Shown here: positions 1-8,413 of the stretch, one piece after another
Layout: each line of letters begins with the position of its first letter
Numbering within the stretch: position 1 is the first letter of the stretch
Assembly (NCBI RefSeq): GCF_014646355.1
Contig: NZ_BMNH01000011.1
Coordinates: forward strand, 153,203 to 217,202
DNA from: Nonomuraea cavernae
GTDB lineage: Bacteria; Actinomycetota; Actinomycetes; Streptosporangiales; Streptosporangiaceae
Length of the DNA: 64,000 bases
Direction of reading: 5' to 3'
Notes under the pieces: model-generated
What the model saw: only the letters and a program-made list of their open reading frames with translations
What the model was told of the DNA's origin: nothing
The model's database searches: none
Program-made: the position numbers and the translations under genes

Positions 1-408
1 CGCTCGCCGCGCACGGCGATGGCGTCGATGTGCAGCCTCGCCGCGCACGCGACGGAGGGCTGGTCGGAGGTGTTCACCGGCGCGGTGATCGGGCGCGACC
101 AGGTGGAGCTGTGGAGCCGGGGCCTCGACCGGTTCCGGGCCGAGCGGGCCCGGCACGACCCGGCCCGGTTCTGCGACGTCGACTACGACGCGTTCGTCCG
201 CGACCCGCTGGGCACCGTCGAGGCCGTCTACGACCGGTTCGGGCTGCCGCTCGGTGACGCGGCCCGCGCGGCCATGGCCGGGCTGCACGAGGAGAGCCGC
301 TCCGGCGGGGGCCGTCCGTCCCACAGCTACGACCTGGCCGACTTCGGGCTGACCGGTGAGGAGATCGACGAACGCTTCGCCGGGTACCTGGCGAGCCTCG
401 CCCGCTGA
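1..408 (+). CDS. Sulfotransferase family protein, C-terminal part
   Basis: The reading frame is open from the first base, so the gene begins outside the window. The visible 135 residues match the C-terminal half of PAPS-dependent sulfotransferases: a basic RSPRTAMASM stretch like the HRdPr segment that contacts the PAPS 3'-phosphate, a later DYDAFVRDPLGTVEAVYDRFGL stretch (the usual 'y.dl..dP..t...iy..lGl' region), and a C-terminal basic/aromatic tail. The P-loop half is upstream and cannot be checked. The acceptor substrate is unknown. A non-coding gap of 85 bases separates it from the next gene, so co-transcription is possible but not shown. Confidence 0.75.
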   Translation, partial: RSPRTAMASMCSLAAHATEGWSEVFTGAVIGRDQVELWSRGLDRFRAERARHDPARFCDVDYDAFVRDPLGTVEAVYDRFGLPLGDAARAAMAGLHEESRSGGGRPSHSYDLADFGLTGEEIDERFAGYLASLAR

Positions 409-493
409 CACGTCCTCCGGCTTTCGCGGCGCCGGGGTCTCCGGCACACTCGGCCGAGGACCCGGCACTCGCCGTGCCAAGAGAGGACATGTG

Positions 494-2833
494 ATGAGAA
501 AGACGGGGAAGAAGGGCTTACCCCAGGCCGTCGTCGCGTTCGCGGCGCTGATCGGCACCCTGTTCGTGACGGGGCAGCCCGCCTGGGCCGGTGAGTACGA
601 CCGCAAGCCCGAGGTGACCTGCACCTCCGAACGACATCCGCAGTTCGCCGACCAGATGGCCGACTTCATCCGCATCGCGGTCAACGTGGGGACCGTCGTC
701 AGGCTGGAAGGACTGCGCGAGCCGGGCGTCGCCTTCTACGACCACGTCACCGGCACCGAGTGCTACAGCACGACGGAGAAGTTCTTCGAGACCGGCAGCC
801 TGGTCAAGGCGTCCATCATGGGCGCGCTGCTGCACCGGCCGCAGGACCTCAGCGCGGCCGAGCGGCCGCTGGTGGAGAAGATGATCCTCGAGTCGGACAA
901 CGACACCTCCCTGCGCCTGTGGCGGGAGTCGCTCGGCTGCGGCAAGGACGACAACGGCACCGTACGGCCGTGCGACCTGTTCAGGGCGTTCCTCGAGGCG
1001 GCGGGCATGGAGAACACCTATCCCGACGACGAGGGCGCCTTCGGCGACACCCACACCACGGCCCGCGACCAGGTCAGGCTGTTCCGGCTGTTCAGCGCGC
1101 CCAACCCGGTCATCAACGAGACCCGGCGCGCCTACGCCCTCGACCTCCTGCGCCGGGCCGAACCCCGTTACGGCGTGCCGTCCTTCGCCCCGCCGGGCAC
1201 CACGCACGCGCTCAAGGTCGGCTTCAGCAAACTCGGCGGCAGCAACCACGAATGGCGCACGAACGTCGCCGGGTACGTCTCCGGCGGCAACCAGGGCTAC
1301 GACTACGTCACGGCCTTCCTCAGCGACCGCAACGAGGAGGTCGAGATCCCCGGCCCCTACGACTGGCCCTTCAACGGCATCAAGCGCCTCAACAAGGTGG
1401 CCGAGCAGGTCAACTGCGGAATCCGCGAACTGAACGGCGACAACACCTGCTGGGACTTCGAGAACGAGGACTGCTTCATCTCCTCGCCGGACATGGAGTG
1501 CCGCACCGACCACCCGCTGCGCTCCCACCGCAGCCAGCACTGGGTACGGGTGGACATCGGCGCCAAGCTCGGCTCGACCGTGCACTGGAAGCTCGTGGAC
1601 GCCGCGAACGGCATCGTCGTCGACGAGGGCGACGCCGTCGGCGGGCCGGACTGCGTCTGCGAAAAGACCGTCTACGGCCTGTACGGCAGCTACATCCTGA
1701 AGCTGAACACGAACGTGGCCAACGGCGGCGACCGGGGCGCCATCTTCAACCACACGGGCGGCCCCCAGGACCCCGATCCCGACCAGCCCCCTGTCGTCTC
1801 CGCCGGTCCGGACCGCACGGGCGCCGAGGGCCAGGCGATCGAGCTGGCCGGGCTCGCCAACGACGACAAGGGCACGCCCGCCGTCCACTGGAGCGTCGAG
1901 CCCGGCCCGGACGTCGACGCCGGGGCCTCCTGCTCCTTCTCCGCCCCGACGGCCACCCGTACCACGGTGACCTGCGACGACGACGGGACGTTCACCCTGA
2001 GGCTGTCGGCGTACGACGGCGTCAACGCGGCGGTCGGCGACGAGGCGCGGCTGGAGCTGACGAACGTGGCGCCCGCCACGGAGACGCCGAGGGCCGCGCG
2101 AGCCGCCTCGGCGGTCACTCCCCAGCCCTGGCAGGTGTTCCGCGCCGGCGCCGCCGTGTCGCTGAGCGTGCCCTTCACCGACCCGGGCGGCAACGACACC
2201 CACACCTGCCTGACCGACTGGGACGACGGCACGACGTCCACCGGCGCGGCCGACGGGCTGACCTGCCGGGACAGCCACGTCTACACGCGGCCGGGGATGT
2301 TCACGATCAAGACCGAGATCACCGACGACGACACCGGCTCCGGCGGGCACGAGGTCATGGTGATCGTCTACGATCCGGACGCGGGCTTCGGCACCCAGGG
2401 AGGATGGCTGTCCTCGCCGGCCGGCTCGGTCACCGCCGACCCGTCGGCGAGCGGTAAGGGGCACTTCCAGGCGAACGTGAAGTATCTCCCCCACGACCAG
2501 GGGCCCGTGCCCGGCAACGGCAAGGTCTCCTTCCGGGTGACTCCGGCCGGGTTCGACCTCGACTCGACCAGCCTCGAATGGCTGGTGGTGACGCCCGACG
2601 ACAAGCTCGCGGTCAAGGGCACGGGCAGCGTCGACGGCCGGCCGGGCTACGGGTTCGTCCAGTACTCCTACGACGCCGACCCCGACCGGGTGCGGCTGGT
2701 GGTCTGGCCGCTGACGGCGGGGGCCTATCCGACGGACACGCTGACGTACGACAACGTCAGAGGCGCCGGGTTCGACCTCGACGTGGCCCGGCCACAGGAG
2801 ATCGCGCACGGCTCGGTCGTCGCGCACAACTGA
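494..2833 (+). CDS. Secreted class A beta-lactamase-like serine hydrolase with PKD-like domains
   Basis: A 779-residue exported protein. ATG 494 follows AGAGAGGA at 479-486. Residues 1-32 form a Sec signal with a basic start, a hydrophobic core and an AWA cleavage site. Residues about 40-310 carry beta-lactamase/penicillin-binding signatures: S102-L-V-K105 (SxxK nucleophile motif), S134-D-N136 (SDN motif), and a K-V-G triad (LKVGFSKLGG) in place of the usual K-T-G. A Cys-rich segment follows, then one or two PKD/Ig-like repeats (about 430-630) and a beta-rich C-terminal domain. This suggests an extracellular D,D-peptidase or esterase-like hydrolase anchored through carbohydrate- or protein-binding domains. 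Classical beta-lactamase activity is doubtful because of the altered third motif and the size. A long hairpin directly follows the stop. Confidence 0.75.
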   Translation: MRKTGKKGLPQAVVAFAALIGTLFVTGQPAWAGEYDRKPEVTCTSERHPQFADQMADFIRIAVNVGTVVRLEGLREPGVAFYDHVTGTECYSTTEKFFETGSLVKASIMGALLHRPQDLSAAERPLVEKMILESDNDTSLRLWRESLGCGKDDNGTVRPCDLFRAFLEAAGMENTYPDDEGAFGDTHTTARDQVRLFRLFSAPNPVINETRRAYALDLLRRAEPRYGVPSFAPPGTTHALKVGFSKLGGSNHEWRTNVAGYVSGGNQGYDYVTAFLSDRNEEVEIPGPYDWPFNGIKRLNKVAEQVNCGIRELNGDNTCWDFENEDCFISSPDMECRTDHPLRSHRSQHWVRVDIGAKLGSTVHWKLVDAANGIVVDEGDAVGGPDCVCEKTVYGLYGSYILKLNTNVANGGDRGAIFNHTGGPQDPDPDQPPVVSAGPDRTGAEGQAIELAGLANDDKGTPAVHWSVEPGPDVDAGASCSFSAPTATRTTVTCDDDGTFTLRLSAYDGVNAAVGDEARLELTNVAPATETPRAARAASAVTPQPWQVFRAGAAVSLSVPFTDPGGNDTHTCLTDWDDGTTSTGAADGLTCRDSHVYTRPGMFTIKTEITDDDTGSGGHEVMVIVYDPDAGFGTQGGWLSSPAGSVTADPSASGKGHFQANVKYLPHDQGPVPGNGKVSFRVTPAGFDLDSTSLEWLVVTPDDKLAVKGTGSVDGRPGYGFVQYSYDADPDRVRLVVWPLTAGAYPTDTLTYDNVRGAGFDLDVARPQEIAHGSVVAHN

Positions 2834-2835
2834 CG

Positions 2836-2876
2836 CCAGCGGGCCTGGCCGATGTTCCATCGGCCAGGCCCGCTGG
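2836..2876. terminator. Perfect 19-bp hairpin terminator
   Basis: A 19-nt arm starting CCAGCGGGCC at 2836-2854 pairs perfectly with 2858-2876 around a TTC loop. It begins two bases after the stop of the serine hydrolase. There is no T tract, as is common for actinomycete terminators, and the symmetry allows it to act on both strands. Confidence 0.8.
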
Positions 2877-2877
2877 A

Positions 2878-3013
2878 TCAGCCGGTAGTCGATGACGGTG
2901 ATCTGCTGTTCGCGGAGGAGTTCGCGGGCGGCGGCCGAGGTGAGGAACTCGTAGCCGGTCCGGCGCACCAGCCACCCACTCTCGCCGATCCGAGGCCGCT
3001 CACGCACGCGGCC
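2878..3013 (-). pseudogene. Possible remnant of a cyclase/kynurenine-formamidase-like gene
   Basis: On the minus strand one frame reads RIGESGWLVRRTGYEFLTSA followed by AARELLREQQITVIDYRLIQ. This resembles the region of cyclase-family (kynurenine formamidase-like) proteins where 'GyefLt.eaa.eL....v..igiDy' is conserved. No start codon or metal-binding HxGTHxD motif is near. The frame is cut on one side by the MBL gene stop and on the other by the terminator hairpin. I read it as a 45-residue gene fragment, but chance similarity is possible because it rests on one short stretch. Confidence 0.3.
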
Positions 3014-3015
3014 GG

Positions 3016-3714
3016 TCAGGCGGAGAGGGCGGCCGCCGCTTTCTGGAGCGCGGTGCGCGCTCCCGTGACGGGGTCGCCGTGGCCAACGCAGGCGACCTCG
3101 GCGTCGAGGTCCGCGAGCCGGCGGAACGAGCGGAGCGTCTCGTCGCGGTCGATGTTGAACACCCCCGGCATGACCTGGCCGTTGACGTGCGCCACGGTGT
3201 CGCCGGTGAACAGCACCCCCGCATCCGGCAGGTGGAGGGCGATGCTGCCGGCGGTGTGCCCGGGGGTGGCGATCACGCGGGCTCCACCGCCGAAACCGAT
3301 CAGGTCGCCGTCCTCCAGTTCGCGGTCCACGCGGCACGGCGGGACAGGGGGCAGCAGGTGAGCACCGAGGCTGCGGTGCAGTTCCCGCTCCTGGTCGGTG
3401 AAGTTCGGTGGCGGCGCGGGCGTCTCGCCCCGGATCACCGGCGCCTCCAGCCGATGAGCCATGACCGTCACCTCTCCCCACGTCACGACCGCCGCCGCGC
3501 CGCCGCTGTGGTCCTCGTGGTAGTGGGTGAGCACGACCTGCCGTACGGCGTCCGTGCGCAGCCCGAGCCGGCCGATCGCCTCGGCGATCTCGTCGCCGGA
3601 CGTGGCGATGCCCGTGTCCACCAGCGTGAGCGCGCCCGCGTCGTTCCACAGGTAGGCCTGCCCGAACTCCAGCCGCAGCAGGTGCAGCCCTCGCCGGATC
3701 TCCACGATCTCCAC
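3016..3714 (-). CDS. MBL-fold metallo-hydrolase
   Basis: A 232-residue cytoplasmic protein of the metallo-beta-lactamase superfamily. It has the metal-binding motif THYHEDHSGG (HxHxDH), a later ATPGHTAGS histidine, the GDTV aspartate and a C-terminal GHGDP histidine, so all zinc ligands of the fold are present. GTG 3714 is preferred because AGAGAGGG (3722-3729) lies 7 nt upstream. An ATG at 3765 would add 17 residues running into the promoter. The substrate cannot be told; glyoxalase II-like thioesterases, quorum-quenching lactonases and general hydrolases share these motifs. It is divergent from the LysR gene, the usual layout for a target of that regulator. Confidence 0.8.
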   Translation of the reverse strand: MEIVEIRRGLHLLRLEFGQAYLWNDAGALTLVDTGIATSGDEIAEAIGRLGLRTDAVRQVVLTHYHEDHSGGAAAVVTWGEVTVMAHRLEAPVIRGETPAPPPNFTDQERELHRSLGAHLLPPVPPCRVDRELEDGDLIGFGGGARVIATPGHTAGSIALHLPDAGVLFTGDTVAHVNGQVMPGVFNIDRDETLRSFRRLADLDAEVACVGHGDPVTGARTALQKAAAALSA

Positions 3715-3801
3715 TGCCCAGCCCTCTCTTCCGGATGACGTCAGGCGACCAGACAACCCGCTCATCGAGGTCGCCGTCCAACAATGATCGACGCCGCATT
3801 G

Positions 3802-3816
3802 ACAACCGATCGTTGT
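3802..3816. promoter_or_regulatory. Candidate LysR operator
   Basis: ACAAC-CGATC-GTTGT is a perfect 5-bp inverted repeat in the divergent promoter between the MBL hydrolase and the LysR gene. A related half-site (CAACAATGATCG) lies about 20 bp upstream at 3779-3790, as expected for LysR recognition and activation half-sites. Function is inferred from position and symmetry. Confidence 0.5.
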
Positions 3817-3833
3817 CGCTCCAGGCTCCCGGC

Positions 3834-4796
3834 ATGGATGCGGACATCCCAGGCATGCGTGCCTTCGTCGTGACCGCCGAGGAACTGCACTTCGGCAGGG
3901 CAGGAGCGCGGCTGTTCGTCACCCAGCAGGCGCTGTCGAGACGCATCCGCCGGTTGGAGGAGGCGCTGGGCACGCCGCTGTTCGAGCGGAGCACCCGGTC
4001 CGTCGAGCTGACAGCGGCGGGGCGGGACTTCCTGCCGATGGCGGTGGAGGCGATCGCCGCGTTCGACCGGGCCGTCGAGGCGGTCCGCGTGGCGGACGAC
4101 CCGGTCCGGGTGGATGTCTACGACGAGCGGTTCACACCGCTGCGCATGGTCCGCGAGGCCAGCGAGCGCGATCCGCGGTTGCGGGTGGAGCTGAGCATGC
4201 GGCAAGGGCTGGCGGTCGCGCTCCCGGCCCTGCGCCGACGGGAGATCGACGCGGCCTTCGGGCGGGCGCGCGACCTGCCCGGGCCGTGGCCGGAGGAGCT
4301 GGCGTCCCGGCTGATCCGTCTGGAGCCGCTGGCCGCGTACGTGCCGGAGGATCATTCGCTCGCGGGAAGGAGCGAGCTGCGGCCCGCCGACCTGCGAGCG
4401 GGGGGCATCGCGATGCCCGACCCGGCGGGCGCCGCGGAGTGGCGCGGCTACCTGAGACGCCTCGCCGGCCGGTTCGGCGTCCCGTTGCGCTTCACCGCGC
4501 CCGCGATCGGCCAGCGGCATCTGGTGGAGCAGTTCCTGCGCGAGAAGAACGCCGTGGGCCTGGGCGAGATGAGCATCGACGCGGCCGGGAGCGGGCTGCG
4601 CAGGATCCCGATCGTCGAACCGACACCCCTCATGCCGTGGTCGGTGGTCTGGCACCGGCGCAACCCGCGCCCGCTGCTGCGAACGTTGCTCGGCCACCTG
4701 CGGCCCGTGTCCCCGCCCGATCCGGCCGACCGGCGGCACTGGATTCCGGAGATCGACCGGGCCCCGGTTTCACCAGGGGAGGCCGGCCTTCGATAG
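3834..4796 (+). CDS. LysR-family transcriptional regulator
   Basis: A 320-residue protein with a typical LysR N-terminal winged helix-turn-helix: MRAFVVTAEELHFGRAGARL, then TQQALSRRIRRLEEALGTPL, then FERSTRSVELTAAG (about residues 8-65). A periplasmic-binding-like effector domain follows. ATG 3834 starts the protein just before the HTH. An ATG at 3735 is in frame but would overlap the divergent MBL leader. There is no strong ribosome site. By family behaviour it binds the palindrome at 3802 and controls the divergent MBL gene and/or itself in response to a small ligand. The ligand is unknown. It is followed by the epoxide hydrolase after 65 bases. Confidence 0.88.
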   Translation: MDADIPGMRAFVVTAEELHFGRAGARLFVTQQALSRRIRRLEEALGTPLFERSTRSVELTAAGRDFLPMAVEAIAAFDRAVEAVRVADDPVRVDVYDERFTPLRMVREASERDPRLRVELSMRQGLAVALPALRRREIDAAFGRARDLPGPWPEELASRLIRLEPLAAYVPEDHSLAGRSELRPADLRAGGIAMPDPAGAAEWRGYLRRLAGRFGVPLRFTAPAIGQRHLVEQFLREKNAVGLGEMSIDAAGSGLRRIPIVEPTPLMPWSVVWHRRNPRPLLRTLLGHLRPVSPPDPADRRHWIPEIDRAPVSPGEAGLR

Positions 4797-4822
4797 CGGC
4801 AAGAAGTCTTCCGCATCGGCTC

Positions 4823-4837
4823 GTACCGTGGCGGTAC
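4823..4837. promoter_or_regulatory. Palindrome upstream of epoxide hydrolase gene
   Basis: GTACCG-TGG-CGGTAC is a perfect 6-bp inverted repeat 25 bp upstream of the epoxide hydrolase start. It could be an operator or a small hairpin separating this gene from the LysR gene. No regulator can be assigned. Confidence 0.35.
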
Positions 4838-4861
4838 CCAACGATCCGAGGGAGTCTTTCG

Positions 4862-5965
<1,104 letters not shown>

Positions 5966-6205
5966 CACTGCCCGGGTGGCCTGACTGCCCTGTCGGTGTC
6001 GGGTGGCGGGCGGCCAGTGGTCGGACCGAGGCCGTGGTCGGGCGGCGCATGGAGCGGCCGCGCGCCACCGGCGACCTGTGCCTGAGCGACACGATCGGCG
6101 CCTGGGCCGGCGTCCTGACGTGGACACCACCCTCGTCCTCCGCCGGGTCAAACGATCACCTACGACCATCCGCCCGTGTGAACCGATGAGTTCGATCAGC
6201 TCGCC

Positions 6206-6211
6206 TAGTCT
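6206..6211 (+). promoter_or_regulatory. Candidate -10 box for leaderless transcription
   Basis: TAGTCT ends 7 nt before ATG 6219, the spacing expected if transcription starts at the start codon. No Shine-Dalgarno sequence precedes the gene, and no convincing -35 is visible. The rest of the 253-bp gap 5966-6218 shows no gene. Confidence 0.35.
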
Positions 6212-6218
6212 GATCGGC

Positions 6219-6782
6219 ATGCGCAAACTCATCATCCAAGAGCTCGTCACGGTCGACGGCTACGCGGCCGGACCCGATGGAGAGCTTGACTTCTTCGAGT
6301 CCGTCACCGACTACAGCCAGGTCGACCAGGACAACCTTCAGATCATGGAGAACGTGGACACCGTCCTGCTGGGCGCCGCGACGTACCGGATGTTCGTCGA
6401 GTACTGGCCCACCGCCGACGAGACGGTCGCCAGGTCGGTGAACACCATGCCCAAGCTGGTCTTCTCCAGCACCCTCGACAAGGCGCCGTGGGGAGACTGG
6501 GAACCGGCGCGGGTGGTGCGCGGCGACGCGGCCGACAAGGTCGCCGAGCTCAAGCGCGAGCCGGGCGGCGACATCATGCTCTGGGGCAGTCTGTCGCTCG
6601 CCCGTTCGCTGATCCGGGCGGGTCTGCTGGACGAGCTCCAGCTCCGCGTGATCCCGGTGGCCGTCGGCGCCGGTCAGAGACTCTTCCCCGACGACCTGGG
6701 CCGCCTCGACCTGGAGCTCATCGAGGCCAAGCCGTACAGCTCGGGGATCACCTCGATGCGTTACCGCCCAAGGCGCGCCTGA
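6219..6782 (+). CDS. Dihydrofolate reductase-like (RibD C-terminal domain) protein
   Basis: A 187-residue stand-alone RibD_C/DHFR-fold protein: N-terminal MRKLIIQELVTVDGYAAGPD, a central LLGAATYRMF, and the conserved GGDIMLWGSLSLARSLI plus LDELQLRVIPVAVGAGQRLF. These define the family of NADPH-dependent reductases related to the riboflavin enzyme RibD, usually of unknown substrate. An in-frame ATG at 6186 would add 11 residues, but ATG 6219 starts at the conserved first strand and sits behind a possible leaderless promoter. The last 50 bases and the following 36 bases recur at 8309-8393. Confidence 0.85.
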   Translation: MRKLIIQELVTVDGYAAGPDGELDFFESVTDYSQVDQDNLQIMENVDTVLLGAATYRMFVEYWPTADETVARSVNTMPKLVFSSTLDKAPWGDWEPARVVRGDAADKVAELKREPGGDIMLWGSLSLARSLIRAGLLDELQLRVIPVAVGAGQRLFPDDLGRLDLELIEAKPYSSGITSMRYRPRRA

Positions 6783-6816
6783 ACCACCCGGCCGGTGCGG
6801 TTCCGATGGCGGACGA
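6731..6816 (+). repeat. Direct repeat copy A (3' end of the DHFR-like gene)
   Basis: This 86-bp stretch covers the final codons of the DHFR-like gene and 34 bases beyond its stop. It is repeated in the same orientation at 8309-8393 with four mismatches and one single-base gap. The intervening 1.5 kb holds a broken small gene and a MarR operon. Confidence 0.85.
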
Positions 6817-6841
6817 GGAGGTGGCCCTCCAACGGAACCGC
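6797..6841 (+). terminator. Candidate nested hairpin terminator
   Basis: GCGGTTCCG (6797-6805) pairs with CGGAACCGC (6833-6841). Inside it GGAGG-TGGC-CCTCC (6818-6831) forms a second stem. It begins 15 bases after the DHFR-like stop codon, so a terminator role is likely. Confidence 0.5.
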
Positions 6842-6932
6842 ACCTCGCCTTCTCGCGGGACTGGCCGAGCAACAAGGAGTTGTGCTAGCGCGCCACCATA
6901 ATGGGACGCCTTGCGGCGATCAAGGAGGGGCG

Positions 6933-7206
6933 ATGCGGCTCGCGCGACGATTAAGCGCTGTTTCGGTTGCGGCGGTCCTGACCGGCCGGACCCCCGATAC
7001 AGACCCCGCCCGGCGAGTTCGGCAGCCAGTTGTATTGGGACCGAGCGAATCACCTTGATGTGTTGACCACGGTGAAGGCCGAATCCCGGGGAGACCGCAC
7101 CACCTGGCGCTGGCGTAGGGCGAACGCCGCCATGCGCGTGCTTGACACCTTCATGGAACGCTCACTCGATGAGATCGACGTCATCGCCGGGCTGTGGTAC
7201 CTGTGA
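6933..7206 (+). pseudogene. Frameshifted small secreted protein gene
   Basis: ATG 6933 has a strong ribosome site (AAGGAGGGG at 6922-6930) and opens a signal-like MRLARRLSAVSVAAVLTG, then goes out of frame near 6981-7012. From there the plus-one frame reads a protein-like segment, GEFGSQLYWDRANHLDVLTT through AAMRVLDTFMERSLDEIDVI to AGLWYL and a stop at 7204. Neither part looks complete alone: the first frame has an export signal and no domain, the second has no start. I infer one gene of about 90 residues broken by a single-base indel. The family is not recognised. A sequencing error is the main alternative. Confidence 0.45.
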
Positions 7207-7371
7207 CCGTCTTTCCGCATGCGGCACCGCCGCTGGTCGGCAGAGCGCCCGCGTCCATCCCCCTCACGTCGCTGCCAGGCGAGGCGGGAGGGCCGTTGCC
7301 GATCCTGCGGGCCGGCTTCAGCCCCCCAGCTCGACCAGACCGGCAGACAGGGGCGAGTGTTGAGCCCCGTC

Positions 7372-7833
7372 TCACTCGCCGGCTTGCCGCCAGGGGAAGG
7401 GAGCGAGGTCCGGCTCGACCCAGCCGGTCCTGGCCGGGTCGCTTGCCAGCGTCGAGGACCGATAGAAGCGGGCGAGCAGCTTCTTGTCGAGCAACGCAGG
7501 GTTCTGGTCGGCGAACGCGTCGAAGTCGGCGGTCTCCGACTGTCCGGCGTGGTGGCCCACCAGTTCGATCCAGGCCCGGCTGACGGTGGCGTTGTACTTC
7601 CGCGGTGCGCCCGCGTAGCGGGCGGTGCGCTGGATGCCGTCGCTGACCAGGTCGACCGCCGCAGTGGTGCCGTAGCGCCGGACGGCCAGCCAAGTCAGCT
7701 GGACGTGCTGGCGGTGTCCGAACCGCTCGGCGGTCGCCATCACCTCCCCCATCAACTCGGCGAACGGCGAGGACTCCTCGTCCGTGCCGTTCGCGCCGTG
7801 GCCGGAGTGCGGGCCGTGGTCGGGTGTGGTCAT
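7372..7833 (-). CDS. Conserved hypothetical protein coupled to MarR gene
   Basis: A 153-residue soluble protein whose ATG overlaps the stop of the upstream MarR gene (ATGA), so the two are translationally coupled. The N-terminus is rich in His, Gly and acidic residues. The body contains HRQHVQLTWLAVRRYG, KYNATVSRAWIELVGHH and FRSSTLASD-like segments that look like a real globular protein, but I do not recognise the family. The conserved histidines could bind a metal; this is only a guess. There is no signal peptide or membrane segment. Downstream (7207-7371) nothing is evident. Confidence 0.65.
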   Translation of the reverse strand: MTTPDHGPHSGHGANGTDEESSPFAELMGEVMATAERFGHRQHVQLTWLAVRRYGTTAAVDLVSDGIQRTARYAGAPRKYNATVSRAWIELVGHHAGQSETADFDAFADQNPALLDKKLLARFYRSSTLASDPARTGWVEPDLAPFPWRQAGE

Positions 7834-8264
7834 GACCCCTCCTTGACCAGCGCGTCCAGAACGGCGTAGAAGCCGGCGACCGCTTCGGCGGGCAGGCCCT
7901 CCAGCGCGCGGTTCTCGACGTCGGTCAGGGTCTGGGTGATGACGGCGGCCGCCGCGCGCCCGGAGTCGGTCAGTTCGATGAGCACCGAGCGGCGGTCGCC
8001 GGCGCGCGTGCCGCGGGTGATGTGACCGCGGCGTTCCAGCCGGTCCAGCACGCTGGTCAGCGTCGTGGGGCGGGCCCCGACCGCGGCCCCCAGCTGGGAG
8101 ACGGTGCGGGCATGACCGTCGGCGAGGTTGGCCAGTGCGTTGATCTCGGAGGCGGTCAGGTCGAGGTCGACGAGTTCAGTGGCGATCAGGTGCAAGGTGG
8201 CGTGGGTGGCGCGCTGCAAGGCCAGCAGCGCTGACCGGCCCGATGATACGGATTCGGATTTCAC
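7830..8264 (-). CDS. MarR-family transcriptional regulator
   Basis: A 144-residue winged-helix regulator. The DNA-binding part reads LTASEINALANLADGHARTV, SQLGAAVGARPTTLTSVLDR, LERRGHITRGTRAGDRRSV, with the characteristic DxRs wing. GTG 8264 is chosen because the frame further upstream only translates the antisense of the 8309-8393 repeat. A perfect GATAT-TACG-ATATC palindrome lies 8 bp upstream of the start, which fits autoregulation. It overlaps the following hypothetical gene by 4 nt. The inducer is unknown. Confidence 0.82.
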   Translation of the reverse strand: MKSESVSSGRSALLALQRATHATLHLIATELVDLDLTASEINALANLADGHARTVSQLGAAVGARPTTLTSVLDRLERRGHITRGTRAGDRRSVLIELTDSGRAAAAVITQTLTDVENRALEGLPAEAVAGFYAVLDALVKEGS

Positions 8265-8271
8265 GTTTTCG

Positions 8272-8285
8272 GATATTACGATATC
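8272..8285. promoter_or_regulatory. Candidate MarR operator
   Basis: GATAT-TACG-ATATC is a perfect inverted repeat in an unusually AT-rich patch just upstream of the MarR start. Repeated CGGAT units flank it. Autorepression by the MarR protein is the simplest reading. Confidence 0.5.
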
Positions 8286-8308
8286 GGTAGATTTGCTGCA
8301 AGACGCCA

Positions 8309-8393
8309 GCCGTACGGCTCGGGGATCACCTCGATGCGTCACCGCCCAAGACGCGCCTGAACCACCGGCCGGTGCGGCTCCGATGGCGGACGA
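8309..8393 (+). repeat. Direct repeat copy B of the DHFR-like gene tail
   Basis: An 85-bp near copy of 6731-6816. Here it is not attached to a coding body: the upstream 8260-8308 sequence is the MarR promoter. It is therefore a detached gene tail left by a duplication or recombination event. Confidence 0.85.
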
Positions 8394-8413
8394 CGCCCCT
8401 CGCGGGACCGGTG

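Noticed and set aside
518..3994. A 1158-codon open frame on the minus strand
   Set aside because: It runs antisense to the serine hydrolase and across the MBL and LysR genes, with low-complexity Arg/Gly/Val/Ala sequence typical of antisense frames in GC-rich DNA.
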